Source of the DNA: Methylococcales bacterium
GTDB lineage: Bacteria > Pseudomonadota > Gammaproteobacteria > Methylococcales > Methylomonadaceae
NCBI GenBank assembly: GCA_028707085.1
Contig: JAQTUW010000001.1
Coordinates: forward strand, 153,642 to 217,641
Direction: 5' to 3'
Length of the DNA: 64,000 nt
The notes under the pieces: generated by a model
What the model was told of the DNA's origin: nothing
Database searches by the model: none
The model's input: only the letters and a program-made list of their open reading frames with translations
Program-made: the position numbers and the translations under genes
Shown here: in pieces, positions 54,661 through 63,321 of the stretch
How the letters are laid out: every line of letters begins with the position of its first letter
How positions within the stretch are numbered: the first letter of the stretch is position 1

Positions 54661-56652
54661 ATGAAGACGAGTGAATTCCTGTTTCCAGTGGATTTAGAGG
54701 TTACGCCTACAGAGTTTAAGAAAGTATTGCTGATCGGTTCCTGTCTGACAGGGATTTATGAACGGCAATTTGCCATGATTTCGCCAAACACTAGATTTGA
54801 TTATATATTGTTTAATAATGCGGCTGATTTGCCTGAGAAGCCGCCATTAAATATTAATGAGTATGATTTTCAGTTTATTCAGTTTCCACTGCGTAGCATC
54901 TTGAATGATTCTGTGATCAGGGTCTTCAATTTCAACGATCCGAAATTTGTATCCGCAATACTTGAAAATGCTAAATCAAACCTTGATATGCTGGTCGGCG
55001 CATCACTGAAATACAATGTCAAAAATGGAATATTAAGCTTTGTTTCCAACTTCATTGTTCCTCAGCGGCGTATTACGCCCAGTCTTGCTCATGATTTTAG
55101 CAGTCTGGATATGGCCAGCATCATCGAAGAGTTGAATAATTATCTGGCGGAGTTGGTCTCCAAATATAAAAACGCCTTTATCGCCGATATCAATGGTATT
55201 GCCGGTTCGATGGGCAAGCGCTATTTTCTTGACGACACCATTTATTTTTATACGCATGGCGCCACTTTTGGGTCGGATTGGCATGAACTTGAGTTTGTTC
55301 CGTACTGGACAGCTCCTCAACCTGGCCGTCTTGAAGAAATTCCGCCCATTAATTCGTTTTATGAAAACCGCAATGAAGAGTTTTTTGACGCCGTGTATCG
55401 TTTGTTGGTGGTCAGCTATCGAATAGTCAATCAGATTGATCAGGTCAAACTGGTCATCTTCGATCTGGATAATACCCTCTGGCGCGGACAGATTGCAGAG
55501 CATTACCGTCCCGGGCAGGCTCGCTGGCCCTATGCCGACGGCTGGCCGCTAGGTGTGTGGGAAAGTATTCATCATTTACGCTGGCGGGGCATTTTGACCA
55601 GTATCAGTTCCAAGAACGATTTTGAAACAGTTAATAACAACTGGGATAATATTTTTGAGCTACCCTGGCTGGAACTGGATGATTTCGTTTGCCCCAAAAT
55701 CAATTGGAACCCTAAGACGGAAAATATTCGCGATATTATGGCGGAAGTAGGTCTGACGCCAAAAAGCGTTTTGTTTGTAGACGATAACCCGGTCGAGCGC
55801 GAAGCGGTCAAATTGGCTTTTCCGGCGATGCGGGTGATGGGCTCCAATCCCTTTTTGACCCGGCGCATTCTGCTCTGGTCTGCTGAAACCCGACTTAGCA
55901 ATTTGACCGATGAATCGAAAAACCGGGAAGCGATGGTCAAAAACCAGTTTCTGCGCAACGATGAAAAAGCCGCGCTGTCCAGAGAAGAGTTTCTGTCCGG
56001 ACTGGGTTGCAAACTACGCATCAGGCAACTGGCGAACGCCAATCAGCCGGAGTACACTCGTTGTCTGGAGCTAGTCAATAAAACCAACCAGTTCAATACC
56101 ACAGGCGAAAGATGGCGGCCGGACGAATTCGAAAAATTCGTAAATGAAAGGCAGGGGCAGGTCTATTGTTTCACTGTGAGCGACAAGTTTGTCAATTATG
56201 GCCTGGTAGGGGTGTTGATCATCCAGGCAAACTGTATTCGCCAGTTCGTGATGAGTTGCAGGGTGCTGGGCATGGAAGTGGAAATCGCGGTGATCAGGGA
56301 AATAACCGAGATTTTGCGATCCAATACGGATGCCGGCTCCATTACCGCCAGACTGCTGGAAACCAATGAAAATATTCCTTGCCGGCAGGTATACGCCAAG
56401 TCCGGGTTTGCCTGGGATTCGACCGACAGGGAGCTTTTCGTGCTGGCCGGTTTGCAGAAACCGGCCGAAGCCGTCCATGTGCGGACTGGAGAGATTCTGG
56501 TTTCCCGGCACAATTTTAATTTCGACAAGTGGTATTTGAATCGGTATCCGGATGTCGCCGCCGCGCTGAATCATGGAAACATGTCCTCGGCAACGCTTCA
56601 TTATGAGCTCCACGGCAAAGACGAGTCGCGTTTTTGTCCTATTACTTTTTGA
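54661..56652 (+). CDS. FkbH-like HAD-IIIC protein, tandem paralogue
   Basis: A 663-residue protein with the same layout as its upstream neighbour: SGNH-like N-terminus (KVLLIGSCLTGIY), HAD-IIIC (IFDLDNTLWRG, FVDDNPVEREAV), GNAT-like part (CLELVNKTNQFNTTGERW, MSCRVLGMEVE) and a type-B terminal repeat (FDKWYLNRYPDV, then HY...HGKDESRF). Identity with the neighbour is high from the HAD domain on, and lower in the first 130 residues, so the two probably differ in substrate rather than chemistry. Start at ATG 54661; the preceding TTG is also in frame. Confidence 0.84.
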   Translation: MKTSEFLFPVDLEVTPTEFKKVLLIGSCLTGIYERQFAMISPNTRFDYILFNNAADLPEKPPLNINEYDFQFIQFPLRSILNDSVIRVFNFNDPKFVSAILENAKSNLDMLVGASLKYNVKNGILSFVSNFIVPQRRITPSLAHDFSSLDMASIIEELNNYLAELVSKYKNAFIADINGIAGSMGKRYFLDDTIYFYTHGATFGSDWHELEFVPYWTAPQPGRLEEIPPINSFYENRNEEFFDAVYRLLVVSYRIVNQIDQVKLVIFDLDNTLWRGQIAEHYRPGQARWPYADGWPLGVWESIHHLRWRGILTSISSKNDFETVNNNWDNIFELPWLELDDFVCPKINWNPKTENIRDIMAEVGLTPKSVLFVDDNPVEREAVKLAFPAMRVMGSNPFLTRRILLWSAETRLSNLTDESKNREAMVKNQFLRNDEKAALSREEFLSGLGCKLRIRQLANANQPEYTRCLELVNKTNQFNTTGERWRPDEFEKFVNERQGQVYCFTVSDKFVNYGLVGVLIIQANCIRQFVMSCRVLGMEVEIAVIREITEILRSNTDAGSITARLLETNENIPCRQVYAKSGFAWDSTDRELFVLAGLQKPAEAVHVRTGEILVSRHNFNFDKWYLNRYPDVAAALNHGNMSSATLHYELHGKDESRFCPITF

Positions 56653-56739
56653 AGATCATGGTTCGGTTTGCTACCCGAGGCAGATAGTTTGAAAAAATCC
56701 GGCAATCGGACAGTAGTTAAAATATGGATGGATAACTTT

Positions 56740-58092
56740 ATGAACACATTAGACGAAAAAATAAGGCTTTTGACCGAAAATAACCGGCTGCTGGTGCAGG
56801 AAATTGAAAGCAAGCTTTTTGCCGAGGGCGGCGATATTCAGCAACTGGCCGAAGTCAGGACAGTATTGACCGAACTGACCCGACGGCTGGCCGACGCCGG
56901 CGGGCAGGTGGCGGAACAGATGGAGCAGGGCCTGAAAAATATCGCGGCTGTCGCCGAAAGCGGCGCGGCTGAACAGCCTGCGGTTTTCGATTCGAAATGG
57001 TATCTGGAGCAGAATCCCGACGTGCGCATGAAAGGTCTGGATCCCTATCTGCACTATATGAATCATGGTCGCTACGAAGGCCGGCATCCCGCTTTTGACC
57101 GCGACTGGTACCTGCTGAATTATCCGGATGTGGCGCAAACAGGTCTGGAGCCCCTGGAGCATTATCTGCGATACGGCAAGGCCGAGGGGCGGCATCCCGC
57201 CTTCGATCGAGACTGGTATCTGGTGACTTATACGGATGTTGAAAAAACCGGTATGGAGCCCTTGCAGCATTATCTGGCGTACGGCAAGGCCGAAGGCCGG
57301 CAACCGGCTGTTATTCGCGATTGGTCTCAGGCGGGCGATGTGGGTAGCGGCCAAAATTTAATAGCCGAAACCGCAAATGCGGCTACGCCTGAAAATCGGA
57401 GCTTTGGCTCTGACCAACAGACGGCGGCGTTTCAAGCCGTTCCAGATTGCAGGTTGCGGATCCGGCAACTGGCGAATGCCGGCCAGGCCGAGTTTGCCGA
57501 ATGTCTGGAACTGGTCAATAAATCCGACCAGTTCAATACCACGGGTGAAAAATGGCAGGCGGATGAATTTGCCGGATTCATTAATGAAGCCCAGGGACAG
57601 GTCTATTCCTTTTCGATTAGCGACAGGTTTGTCAATTACGGTCTGGTCGGGGTGGCGATCACTAAAAACAACTGCATCCGGCAATTGGCCATGAGCCGCA
57701 GGGTGCTGGGCATGGATGTGGAAATCGCCGTCATCCGCGAGATATGCGAACTTTTAAGAAGCAATTCCAATTCCGGCCTGATTTCGGCCAGGCTGCTGGA
57801 AACGGATGACAGCGCCGGTTGCGGACAGGTGTATATCAGGGCGGGTTTTGTTACGGAATCGTCAGACCATACGGTTTTCATTCTTGGCGGCATGCGGTGG
57901 CCTGCCGAGGCGGCGCATGTGCAGACCGAGGAAATACAGGTTTCCGGCGCCAATTTCAATTTCGACAAGTGGTATTACAATCGTTACGAGGATGTGGCCA
58001 TGGCCTATACCTTTGGCAGGATGCCATCTGCCGAACGCCATTATGAGACGCATGGCAAGGAAGAAGCGCGTTTTCGGCCGATAATTTTTTAA
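56740..58092 (+). CDS. Repeat protein with the FkbH GNAT-like domain but no HAD domain
   Basis: A 450-residue chimera. Residues 1-60 form an N-terminal helix pair shared with the next gene (DEKIR.L.E.NR.LV.EIES). Residues 83-118, 119-154 and 155-190 are three exact 36-residue repeats (FDSKWYL, FDRDWYL, FDRDWYL). Residues about 235-395 match the GNAT-like domain of the two FkbH-like genes (LRIRQLANAG, CLELVNKSDQFNTTGEKW, VNYGLVGVAI, RRVLGMDVEIAVIREI). Residues 408-447 are a type-B repeat. The HAD and N-terminal domains of FkbH are absent, so any acyl transfer must use a substrate prepared elsewhere. ATG 56740 was chosen because GGAT lies six bases upstream and the N-terminus then matches that of the next gene. 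Confidence 0.78.
   Translation: MNTLDEKIRLLTENNRLLVQEIESKLFAEGGDIQQLAEVRTVLTELTRRLADAGGQVAEQMEQGLKNIAAVAESGAAEQPAVFDSKWYLEQNPDVRMKGLDPYLHYMNHGRYEGRHPAFDRDWYLLNYPDVAQTGLEPLEHYLRYGKAEGRHPAFDRDWYLVTYTDVEKTGMEPLQHYLAYGKAEGRQPAVIRDWSQAGDVGSGQNLIAETANAATPENRSFGSDQQTAAFQAVPDCRLRIRQLANAGQAEFAECLELVNKSDQFNTTGEKWQADEFAGFINEAQGQVYSFSISDRFVNYGLVGVAITKNNCIRQLAMSRRVLGMDVEIAVIREICELLRSNSNSGLISARLLETDDSAGCGQVYIRAGFVTESSDHTVFILGGMRWPAEAAHVQTEEIQVSGANFNFDKWYYNRYEDVAMAYTFGRMPSAERHYETHGKEEARFRPIIF
56986..57309 (+). repeat. Three tandem 108-bp coding repeats
   Basis: Three in-frame units of exactly 108 bases (36 residues), each beginning FD and ending G(R)..P. A broken fourth start (VIRDW) follows. Confidence 0.9.
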
Positions 58093-58095
58093 CAT

Positions 58096-60720
58096 ATGAA
58101 TCCAATAGATGAGAAGATCAGGCGGTTGGCGGAAGAGAACCGGCAACTGGTGGAGGAAATCGAAAGCATGCTGCTTGCCCGGCGTGAGGATATTGGCGAT
58201 CTGGCCGAAATTAAGGCTACGCTGGCTGAATTAAACCGGCTGCTGCGGTTTAACAATCAGGTTGAAATGCAGTCCGGGCAACAGGTTGAGTCTGCAGCCG
58301 CCGATGCCGGGCCGGATCATGGGGTCGCGGATTTTGATCCGGACTGGTATCTCGATCAGAATCCGGATGTTCGCCAACTTGGTCTTGATCCGTATCAGCA
58401 TTACATGGAACACGGCCGGAATGAGGGCCGGCATCCGTTATTCGACCGGGACTGGTATGTGCTGAATTATCCGGATGTGGCGGAAAGCGGCATGGCTCCC
58501 CTACAACATTATTTGGCGTTCGGCAAGCAGGAAAGGCGGCATCCGGCGTTCGACGCAGACTGGTATTTGAGCTTATATCCCGATATTGCCGAAGCCGGCG
58601 CCGATCCGCGCCAGCATTATCTGTTACACGGCAAACAGGAAGGCCGTTTCCCGGCTTTCGACTATGAATGGTATCTCGACCAGTATCCGGATGTGGCCGG
58701 CGCCGGCATTAATCCCCGTGAGCATTATCTGTTGCAGGGCAGACTGGAGGGCCGTTTCCCGGTTTTTGATCGCGACTGGTATTTGAGCCAGTACCCTGAT
58801 ATTGCGACGGATGGCGCCAATCCCCGCGAGCATTATGTGCTGTTTGGGAGACAGGAGGGCCGTTATCCGACCTTTGACCGCGACTGGTATCTACGCAATT
58901 ATCCGGATGTTTCGGACAGCGGCCTGTCGCCTCTGGCGCACTATTTGCGGATCGGCAAGGCCGAAGGCCGGCAGCCGGCCCATTCCGGCAAGGACAGCGC
59001 CGCAAAACTGATGAATTACCGGAAATGGGTAAAGGCATACGATACCCTGACCGACGATCTGCGGGCGGCCATGCGCGAAAAAATTCGCGATTTCAAAATC
59101 AGGCCGCTGATATCGGTTTTAATGCCGGTCTATAACGTCAATCCGCAATGGCTGGAAGAGGCCATCGAATCGGTGCGCGGCCAGATTTATCCTGACTGGG
59201 AGCTTTGCATTGCCGATGACGCCTCGACCAACCCGGCGATCCGGCCGATTCTGGAGCGTTATGCGCGGGAAGATCGGCGGATCAGGGTTGTTTTTCGGGA
59301 GCAGAACGGGCATATTTCCGCGGCTTCCAACAGCGCATTGTCGCTTGCCGGCGGCGAATGGATAGCCTTGCTGGATCATGACGATGTTTTGACCGAACAT
59401 GCGCTGTTCTGGGTGGCGGATGCGATCAATAAACAGCCGGAAAGCCGGCTGATTTACTCGGACGAAGATCGGATAGACGGTGAGGGCCTGCAATCGGAGC
59501 CTTATTTTAAATGCGACTGGAATCAGGATTTGTTTTATTCGCACAACATGATCTGCCATCTGGCGGCTTATAAAACCGAGATAGTCCGCGCCATAGGCGG
59601 CTTTAGAACCGGTTTTGAGGGTTCGCAGGATTACGATCTGGCTCTGCGTTTCATCGAGACCATCCAGGCCCGGCAGATCGTGCATATACCCAGGGTGTTG
59701 TATCACTGGCGGGTGCATGTGGAAAGCACCGCGCAATCGTTCGAGTCCAAGCCTTATGCTGTGCTGGCCGGCGAACGGGCCATCAACGACCATTTACAGC
59801 GCATGGGCGTAAACGCCCGCTGCGAACTCCTGGATTATGTCTACCGGGTACGTTACGCGTTGCCGGAAGTTTTGCCGTTGGTCAGCCTGGTGATTCCCAC
59901 CCGCAACGGGCTGGCGTTTTTAAGGCAGTGCATAACATCGATTCTGGACAAGACCGACTATGCCAATTTTGAAATCCTGATCGTCGATAATGGTTCGGAT
60001 GATCCTGATACCCTTGCGTATATGCGCGGACTTGCCGCCGATCCGCGCATCAAGGTGATAAGAGACGACAACCCTTTCAATTATTCCGCGCTGAATAACC
60101 GGGCGGTAAAATTGGCCAAAGGCGAGATAGTCGGCCTGATCAATAACGATATTGAAGTGATTAGCCCGGACTGGCTGAGCGAAATGGTCAGCCATGCGCT
60201 ACGGCCGGAAGTCGGGGCGGTCGGGGCAAGGTTGTGGTACGCCAACGACACTTTGCAACATGGCGGGGTGATCATCGGCATAGGCGGCGTCGCCGGCCAT
60301 TCGCATAAAAATCTGCCCAGGGATCAGCATGGTTATTGCGGCCGGGCCAGGCTGACGCAAGCCCTTTCCGCGGTAACCGCCGCCTGTCTGCTGATTCGCA
60401 AGTCGGTTTATGAAGAGGTGGGCGGTCTGAATGAAACCGACTTGCAGGTGGCTTTTAACGATGTGGATTTCTGTCTGCGGGTCAGGGAAGCAGGTTATCG
60501 CAATCTTTGGACGCCATTCGCGGAATTGTATCATCACGAGTCGGCTACCCGCGGTTATGAGGACACACCTGAAAAGCTGGCGAGATTCCAGACTGAAATA
60601 CGTTATATGCAGGGGCGCTGGGGTGACGGACTGAAATATGATCCGGCCTATAGCCCGAATCTGAGTCTGGAAGACGAACAGTTCGGTTTTGCCTGTCCGC
60701 CCAGAGTGACGCCACCCTGA
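58096..60720 (+). CDS. Double GT2 glycosyltransferase with six tandem 36-residue repeats
   Basis: An 874-residue protein. Residues 1-55 are the same helix pair as in the upstream gene. Residues 80-295 are six repeats of exactly 36 residues. Two GT2 domains follow. The first (about 336-560) has ISVLMPVYNVNPQWLEEAI, IADDASTN, LLDHDDV and IYSDEDRIDGEG. The second (about 593-860) has VSLVIPTRNG, IVDNGSDDP, LINNDIEVISPDWLSEMV and AFNDVDFCLRVREAGY. Both keep their DXD-like acids. The double GT2 part resembles the C-terminal half of the gene at 37686, so the two are related. It is 3 bases downstream of the preceding stop. Confidence 0.88.
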   Translation: MNPIDEKIRRLAEENRQLVEEIESMLLARREDIGDLAEIKATLAELNRLLRFNNQVEMQSGQQVESAAADAGPDHGVADFDPDWYLDQNPDVRQLGLDPYQHYMEHGRNEGRHPLFDRDWYVLNYPDVAESGMAPLQHYLAFGKQERRHPAFDADWYLSLYPDIAEAGADPRQHYLLHGKQEGRFPAFDYEWYLDQYPDVAGAGINPREHYLLQGRLEGRFPVFDRDWYLSQYPDIATDGANPREHYVLFGRQEGRYPTFDRDWYLRNYPDVSDSGLSPLAHYLRIGKAEGRQPAHSGKDSAAKLMNYRKWVKAYDTLTDDLRAAMREKIRDFKIRPLISVLMPVYNVNPQWLEEAIESVRGQIYPDWELCIADDASTNPAIRPILERYAREDRRIRVVFREQNGHISAASNSALSLAGGEWIALLDHDDVLTEHALFWVADAINKQPESRLIYSDEDRIDGEGLQSEPYFKCDWNQDLFYSHNMICHLAAYKTEIVRAIGGFRTGFEGSQDYDLALRFIETIQARQIVHIPRVLYHWRVHVESTAQSFESKPYAVLAGERAINDHLQRMGVNARCELLDYVYRVRYALPEVLPLVSLVIPTRNGLAFLRQCITSILDKTDYANFEILIVDNGSDDPDTLAYMRGLAADPRIKVIRDDNPFNYSALNNRAVKLAKGEIVGLINNDIEVISPDWLSEMVSHALRPEVGAVGARLWYANDTLQHGGVIIGIGGVAGHSHKNLPRDQHGYCGRARLTQALSAVTAACLLIRKSVYEEVGGLNETDLQVAFNDVDFCLRVREAGYRNLWTPFAELYHHESATRGYEDTPEKLARFQTEIRYMQGRWGDGLKYDPAYSPNLSLEDEQFGFACPPRVTPP
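58333..58980 (+). repeat. Six tandem 108-bp coding repeats
   Basis: Six units of exactly 108 bases, starting FDPDWYL, FDRDWYV, FDADWYL, FDYEWYL, FDRDWYL and FDRDWYL. Conserved positions are FD, W-Y, YPD(V/I), G, P, HY, G, EGR (one unit has ERR) and a closing P. Confidence 0.92.
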
Positions 60721-60730
60721 GCAGACCGGT

Positions 60731-60762
60731 AAAAAATTAGGCGCCGCCGGTCTGTGCGGCGC
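60731..60762 (-). terminator. Intrinsic terminator of the small repeat gene (minus strand)
   Basis: On the minus strand, GCGCCGC, an 8-base loop and GCGGCGC form a 7-bp perfect stem followed by CTAATTTTTT. It lies 12 bases after the stop of the gene at 60775-61029, on the correct strand. On the plus strand no T-run follows the stem. Confidence 0.75.
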
Positions 60763-60774
60763 TGGTAGGCGGGG

Positions 60775-61029
60775 TTAATGAGTATTGATCAGGACGGTTT
60801 TAAAGCCTTTTTTGACTTTTGATCTTTTCCGTAACGGCGGGGTAAACAGCAAATGCCGGCCTTCGTTTTTGCCGTGATAAATAAAATGTTCGCGTCCGGA
60901 GTTGACCTGGCCGCTTTCAATGGCGGCCTTGACGTCGGGATTGGCGCGCAGATAAGCCAGTTCGTCAAAGTTTTCGACGGTGGCTAGCGGTTGCAGATCG
61001 AGCGGAGTCTGGGTGGTTTTGGTTTTCAT
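60775..61029 (-). CDS. Small solo-repeat protein
   Basis: An 84-residue protein with one type-B repeat at about residues 21-60 (FDELAYLRANPDVKAAIESG, then HFIYHGKNEGRHL), a short N-terminal lead, and a basic C-terminal tail (RKRSKVKKGFK). It has its own hairpin terminator, and it is convergent with the double GT2 gene. No catalytic domain is present, so it may be a binding partner or adaptor (inference). I judge it a real gene because of the repeat, the terminator and the strand. Confidence 0.75.
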   Translation of the reverse strand: MKTKTTQTPLDLQPLATVENFDELAYLRANPDVKAAIESGQVNSGREHFIYHGKNEGRHLLFTPPLRKRSKVKKGFKTVLINTH

Positions 61030-61370
61030 CTTGCAGTAAATTCCTGGTTAATATCCGGTCAGGCGAAAGGGCCTTGATAAAGCATGGCGGAATCGCGGAT
61101 AATCGAAATCTGTATCACGATAATACAGGCCTGGATTGTGAATGCGGGGTGGAGCGGAACGGACATGCCTGCGCTTTGCGTCAATACAGTTGGTAATTGT
61201 AAATGATATTGACGGAAAAAGGTAGAGATTGAGCGGCTAGTGGCATTGCGTTCTAACTGGTAGAGGCTGCCTGTGCTTTTATGGTTTGAACCGGCATTGC
61301 AAATGCGTAAAGTCTTTTCCGTCCGGAAGAGGCGATATCCTGTATTTTAATTTTTAATTAAGTCAAGGCC
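61030..61370. other. Divergent intergenic region of 341 bases
   Basis: Promoter region for the solo-repeat gene (minus) and the radical SAM gene (plus). A dyad CTGTAT-N7-ATACAG (61110-61128) is the only clear symmetrical site. Composition becomes AT-rich towards 61371. No gene was seen. Confidence 0.4.
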
Positions 61371-62468
61371 ATGAAAATTCTATCAAAAATTTTTCCTAAA
61401 AAATCAGACTGCACACTAAATAATGGCAAAACCATCACGGAAATGGAGCAAAAGACGCCAGCCGAATCAATTAAAGCGAGATACAACGCTACACATGATG
61501 ATTTTCCAGATATTAAGAACCCAAAATATCCGGAGTTTTATTGGTTGGATCTTGGAAATCTATGCAACTTGCGATGCCCATTTTGTCAAACCGGTAAAAA
61601 TCTACCATTGAAACGAGGCTTCTTAAATAGAAGCAATTTTGATATTATTTTAGATAAAATAGGCAAGCACGCCAAGTTCATTAGCCTGATAAATTGGGGT
61701 GAACCATTCCTTAATAAAGATTTGTTGTATTTTTTTTCTCGTTGCGAGAAATTAGGCATAAGAACGCACATTGATTCAAATTTAAGCTTTGCTTTTTTAT
61801 CAAAGCAAGAGGCTGAAGAGATTGTAACTTCTGGCATTGATGTTATCTTAGGCTCAATTGATGGCGCCACCCAAGAGGGATATTCAAAATACAGGGTAAA
61901 AGGGAACTTGGATATGGTTCTTCAAAATTTGCGCTTATTACGTCTAACGAGAGATGAACTAGGGCTTGATAAACCATTTCTGGGGTGGTCTTTCCTGATC
62001 AATAAATTTAATGAAGACGAAATAGATCAAGCCACCGCTATGGCTGACGATATTGGTGTTGATATTTGGTTTAAGTTGCTCAGCTGTGAAGATCCAAGCT
62101 GGCGATCCAAATATCATGATACACCAGATCATCCCGTACTTAAAGTACCGGAGTGGGTCGCGCGTGTTTACCCTATCGGACTTCCGGAATCACTCGTCAC
62201 ACAACCTCTGCATAGTGAGCTTACTTGCGTTTGCTATCAGCCTTTTTCAAGTATGATAATAAACTGGAATGGCGATGTTTATCCGTGTTGCGTAGTCTTT
62301 GGCGATAACTATAAGCTTGGCAATCTGATTACCCAGGAATTTGATGAAGTCTGGTTTGGTGAAAAATACGAGAATAGTAGAGCCTTTCTAAGGCACTATG
62401 GACCACCCCAGACTGAAAAGTCTGTATGCCGTGACGAATCTTGTCCGCTGAAGAAAAAGTCACTTTAG
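61371..62468 (+). CDS. Radical SAM/SPASM domain protein, AT-rich
   Basis: A 365-residue radical SAM enzyme. The cluster motif is DLGNLCNLRCPFCQTG (CxxxCxxC), followed by NWGEPFLNK in the glycine-rich SAM-binding region and GSIDGATQEGYSKYR. The C-terminal part has SPASM-like auxiliary cysteines: CVCYQPF, NGDVYPCCVVFGDNYKLGNL, and VCRDESCPL. Enzymes of this kind act in peptide modification or in nucleotide/sugar and lipid modification in surface-glycan clusters; the substrate is not predictable. It is distinctly AT-richer than the upstream genes, which suggests separate acquisition. Confidence 0.85.
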   Translation: MKILSKIFPKKSDCTLNNGKTITEMEQKTPAESIKARYNATHDDFPDIKNPKYPEFYWLDLGNLCNLRCPFCQTGKNLPLKRGFLNRSNFDIILDKIGKHAKFISLINWGEPFLNKDLLYFFSRCEKLGIRTHIDSNLSFAFLSKQEAEEIVTSGIDVILGSIDGATQEGYSKYRVKGNLDMVLQNLRLLRLTRDELGLDKPFLGWSFLINKFNEDEIDQATAMADDIGVDIWFKLLSCEDPSWRSKYHDTPDHPVLKVPEWVARVYPIGLPESLVTQPLHSELTCVCYQPFSSMIINWNGDVYPCCVVFGDNYKLGNLITQEFDEVWFGEKYENSRAFLRHYGPPQTEKSVCRDESCPLKKKSL

Positions 62469-62631
62469 GACAGGTTTCTAAAGCATTGGACAAAAAGAAA
62501 GGTGTCGGGTTTGAATGGTAGCCAATATGTTTCAGACATAAATCCGTTTACCAGATTGGTGATTTGCGGAACAAGCTGGCGGCGAGCCGAATATAATCCG
62601 GATTGTTCGGCAATCCGCTTGCCGGTACGAA

Positions 62632-63252
62632 TTGAATACCCTGGACAGTCAAGCTGTGTTTTTCAGGCTAGGTTTTAAAATCCTGCTGGCATGGGTCGTC
62701 GTCAGCCTTTCTCTGTTGCAGGGCGGTGAATATCTGCTACAGCCTTTGTTGCCGGCCTGCCAGGCGCTAATAAGAGAGCTGATAGGCGGATGGTTGCCGC
62801 ATCTGAGCATTGCGCATGGCCAGGGCGGCGGTATTTTACAGTTGCAGGTGTGGGTGCTGTCCGCCATGCCTGTCGCCGTAGGGGTGGTTATCCCCAAAGG
62901 CGCGGTGCTGAACTCTTCAATCCATGTCATTCATATTTTCGTGCCTGTCGCCATGCTGCTGACCATGCTGCTGGTCTGGCCGGTGCGCGGCTGGCTGCAA
63001 AAAGTGCTGCTGCTGGGAATTGGGGGGCTATTTTCAGTTTTAATGCTGCTGCTGACCGTACCGGTATTGTTAATCGCCATCCTCGAAATTCCTTACCAGG
63101 AAGCCGCGCAATCCGCCAGTAGCCTGTATCAACCGCCCTGGTTCATGGACTGGATGGTATTTTACGAAATGGGCGGCAACTTGTTATTGGCTGTGTTTGG
63201 CGGATTTTTAAGCGTCTGGGTGAAACAATGCTGGTTTAAAGATGTATTGTAA
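62632..63252 (+). CDS. Polytopic membrane protein of unknown function
   Basis: I do not recognise a family with certainty. The 206-residue product has about five membrane segments and a periplasmic-looking loop after the first (about 35-75, LPHLSIAHGQGGGILQLQVWV). The only convenient start is TTG 62632, as no in-frame ATG occurs near the N-terminus; a TATAAT sits at 62592-62597. Size and layout recall membrane proteins that accompany exosortases, which would fit a PEP-CTERM-like tail elsewhere in the window, but this is a weak guess. Confidence 0.6.
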   Translation: MNTLDSQAVFFRLGFKILLAWVVVSLSLLQGGEYLLQPLLPACQALIRELIGGWLPHLSIAHGQGGGILQLQVWVLSAMPVAVGVVIPKGAVLNSSIHVIHIFVPVAMLLTMLLVWPVRGWLQKVLLLGIGGLFSVLMLLLTVPVLLIAILEIPYQEAAQSASSLYQPPWFMDWMVFYEMGGNLLLAVFGGFLSVWVKQCWFKDVL

Positions 63253-63321
63253 AGCTCAAGTCATGATGTGCAGTCGGCAAGTCATTGTTTTTAAAAAAGT
63301 GTAGATATTGTTGAATAGTCA

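Noticed and set aside
58333..58980. Regular 108-bp direct repeats that could be taken for a CRISPR array or satellite
   Set aside because: They are in-frame parts of a glycosyltransferase gene, differ by codon-position substitutions, and have no unique spacers.
61110..61128. CTGTAT-N7-ATACAG as a second LexA box
   Set aside because: The CTGT and ACAG halves are separated by 11 bases instead of 8, so it does not fit the LexA operator; it remains only a generic dyad.
62632..63252. Firm call of an exosortase-associated membrane protein
   Set aside because: Only size and topology suggest it; no diagnostic motif was recognised and no exosortase gene is in the window, so it is listed as unknown.
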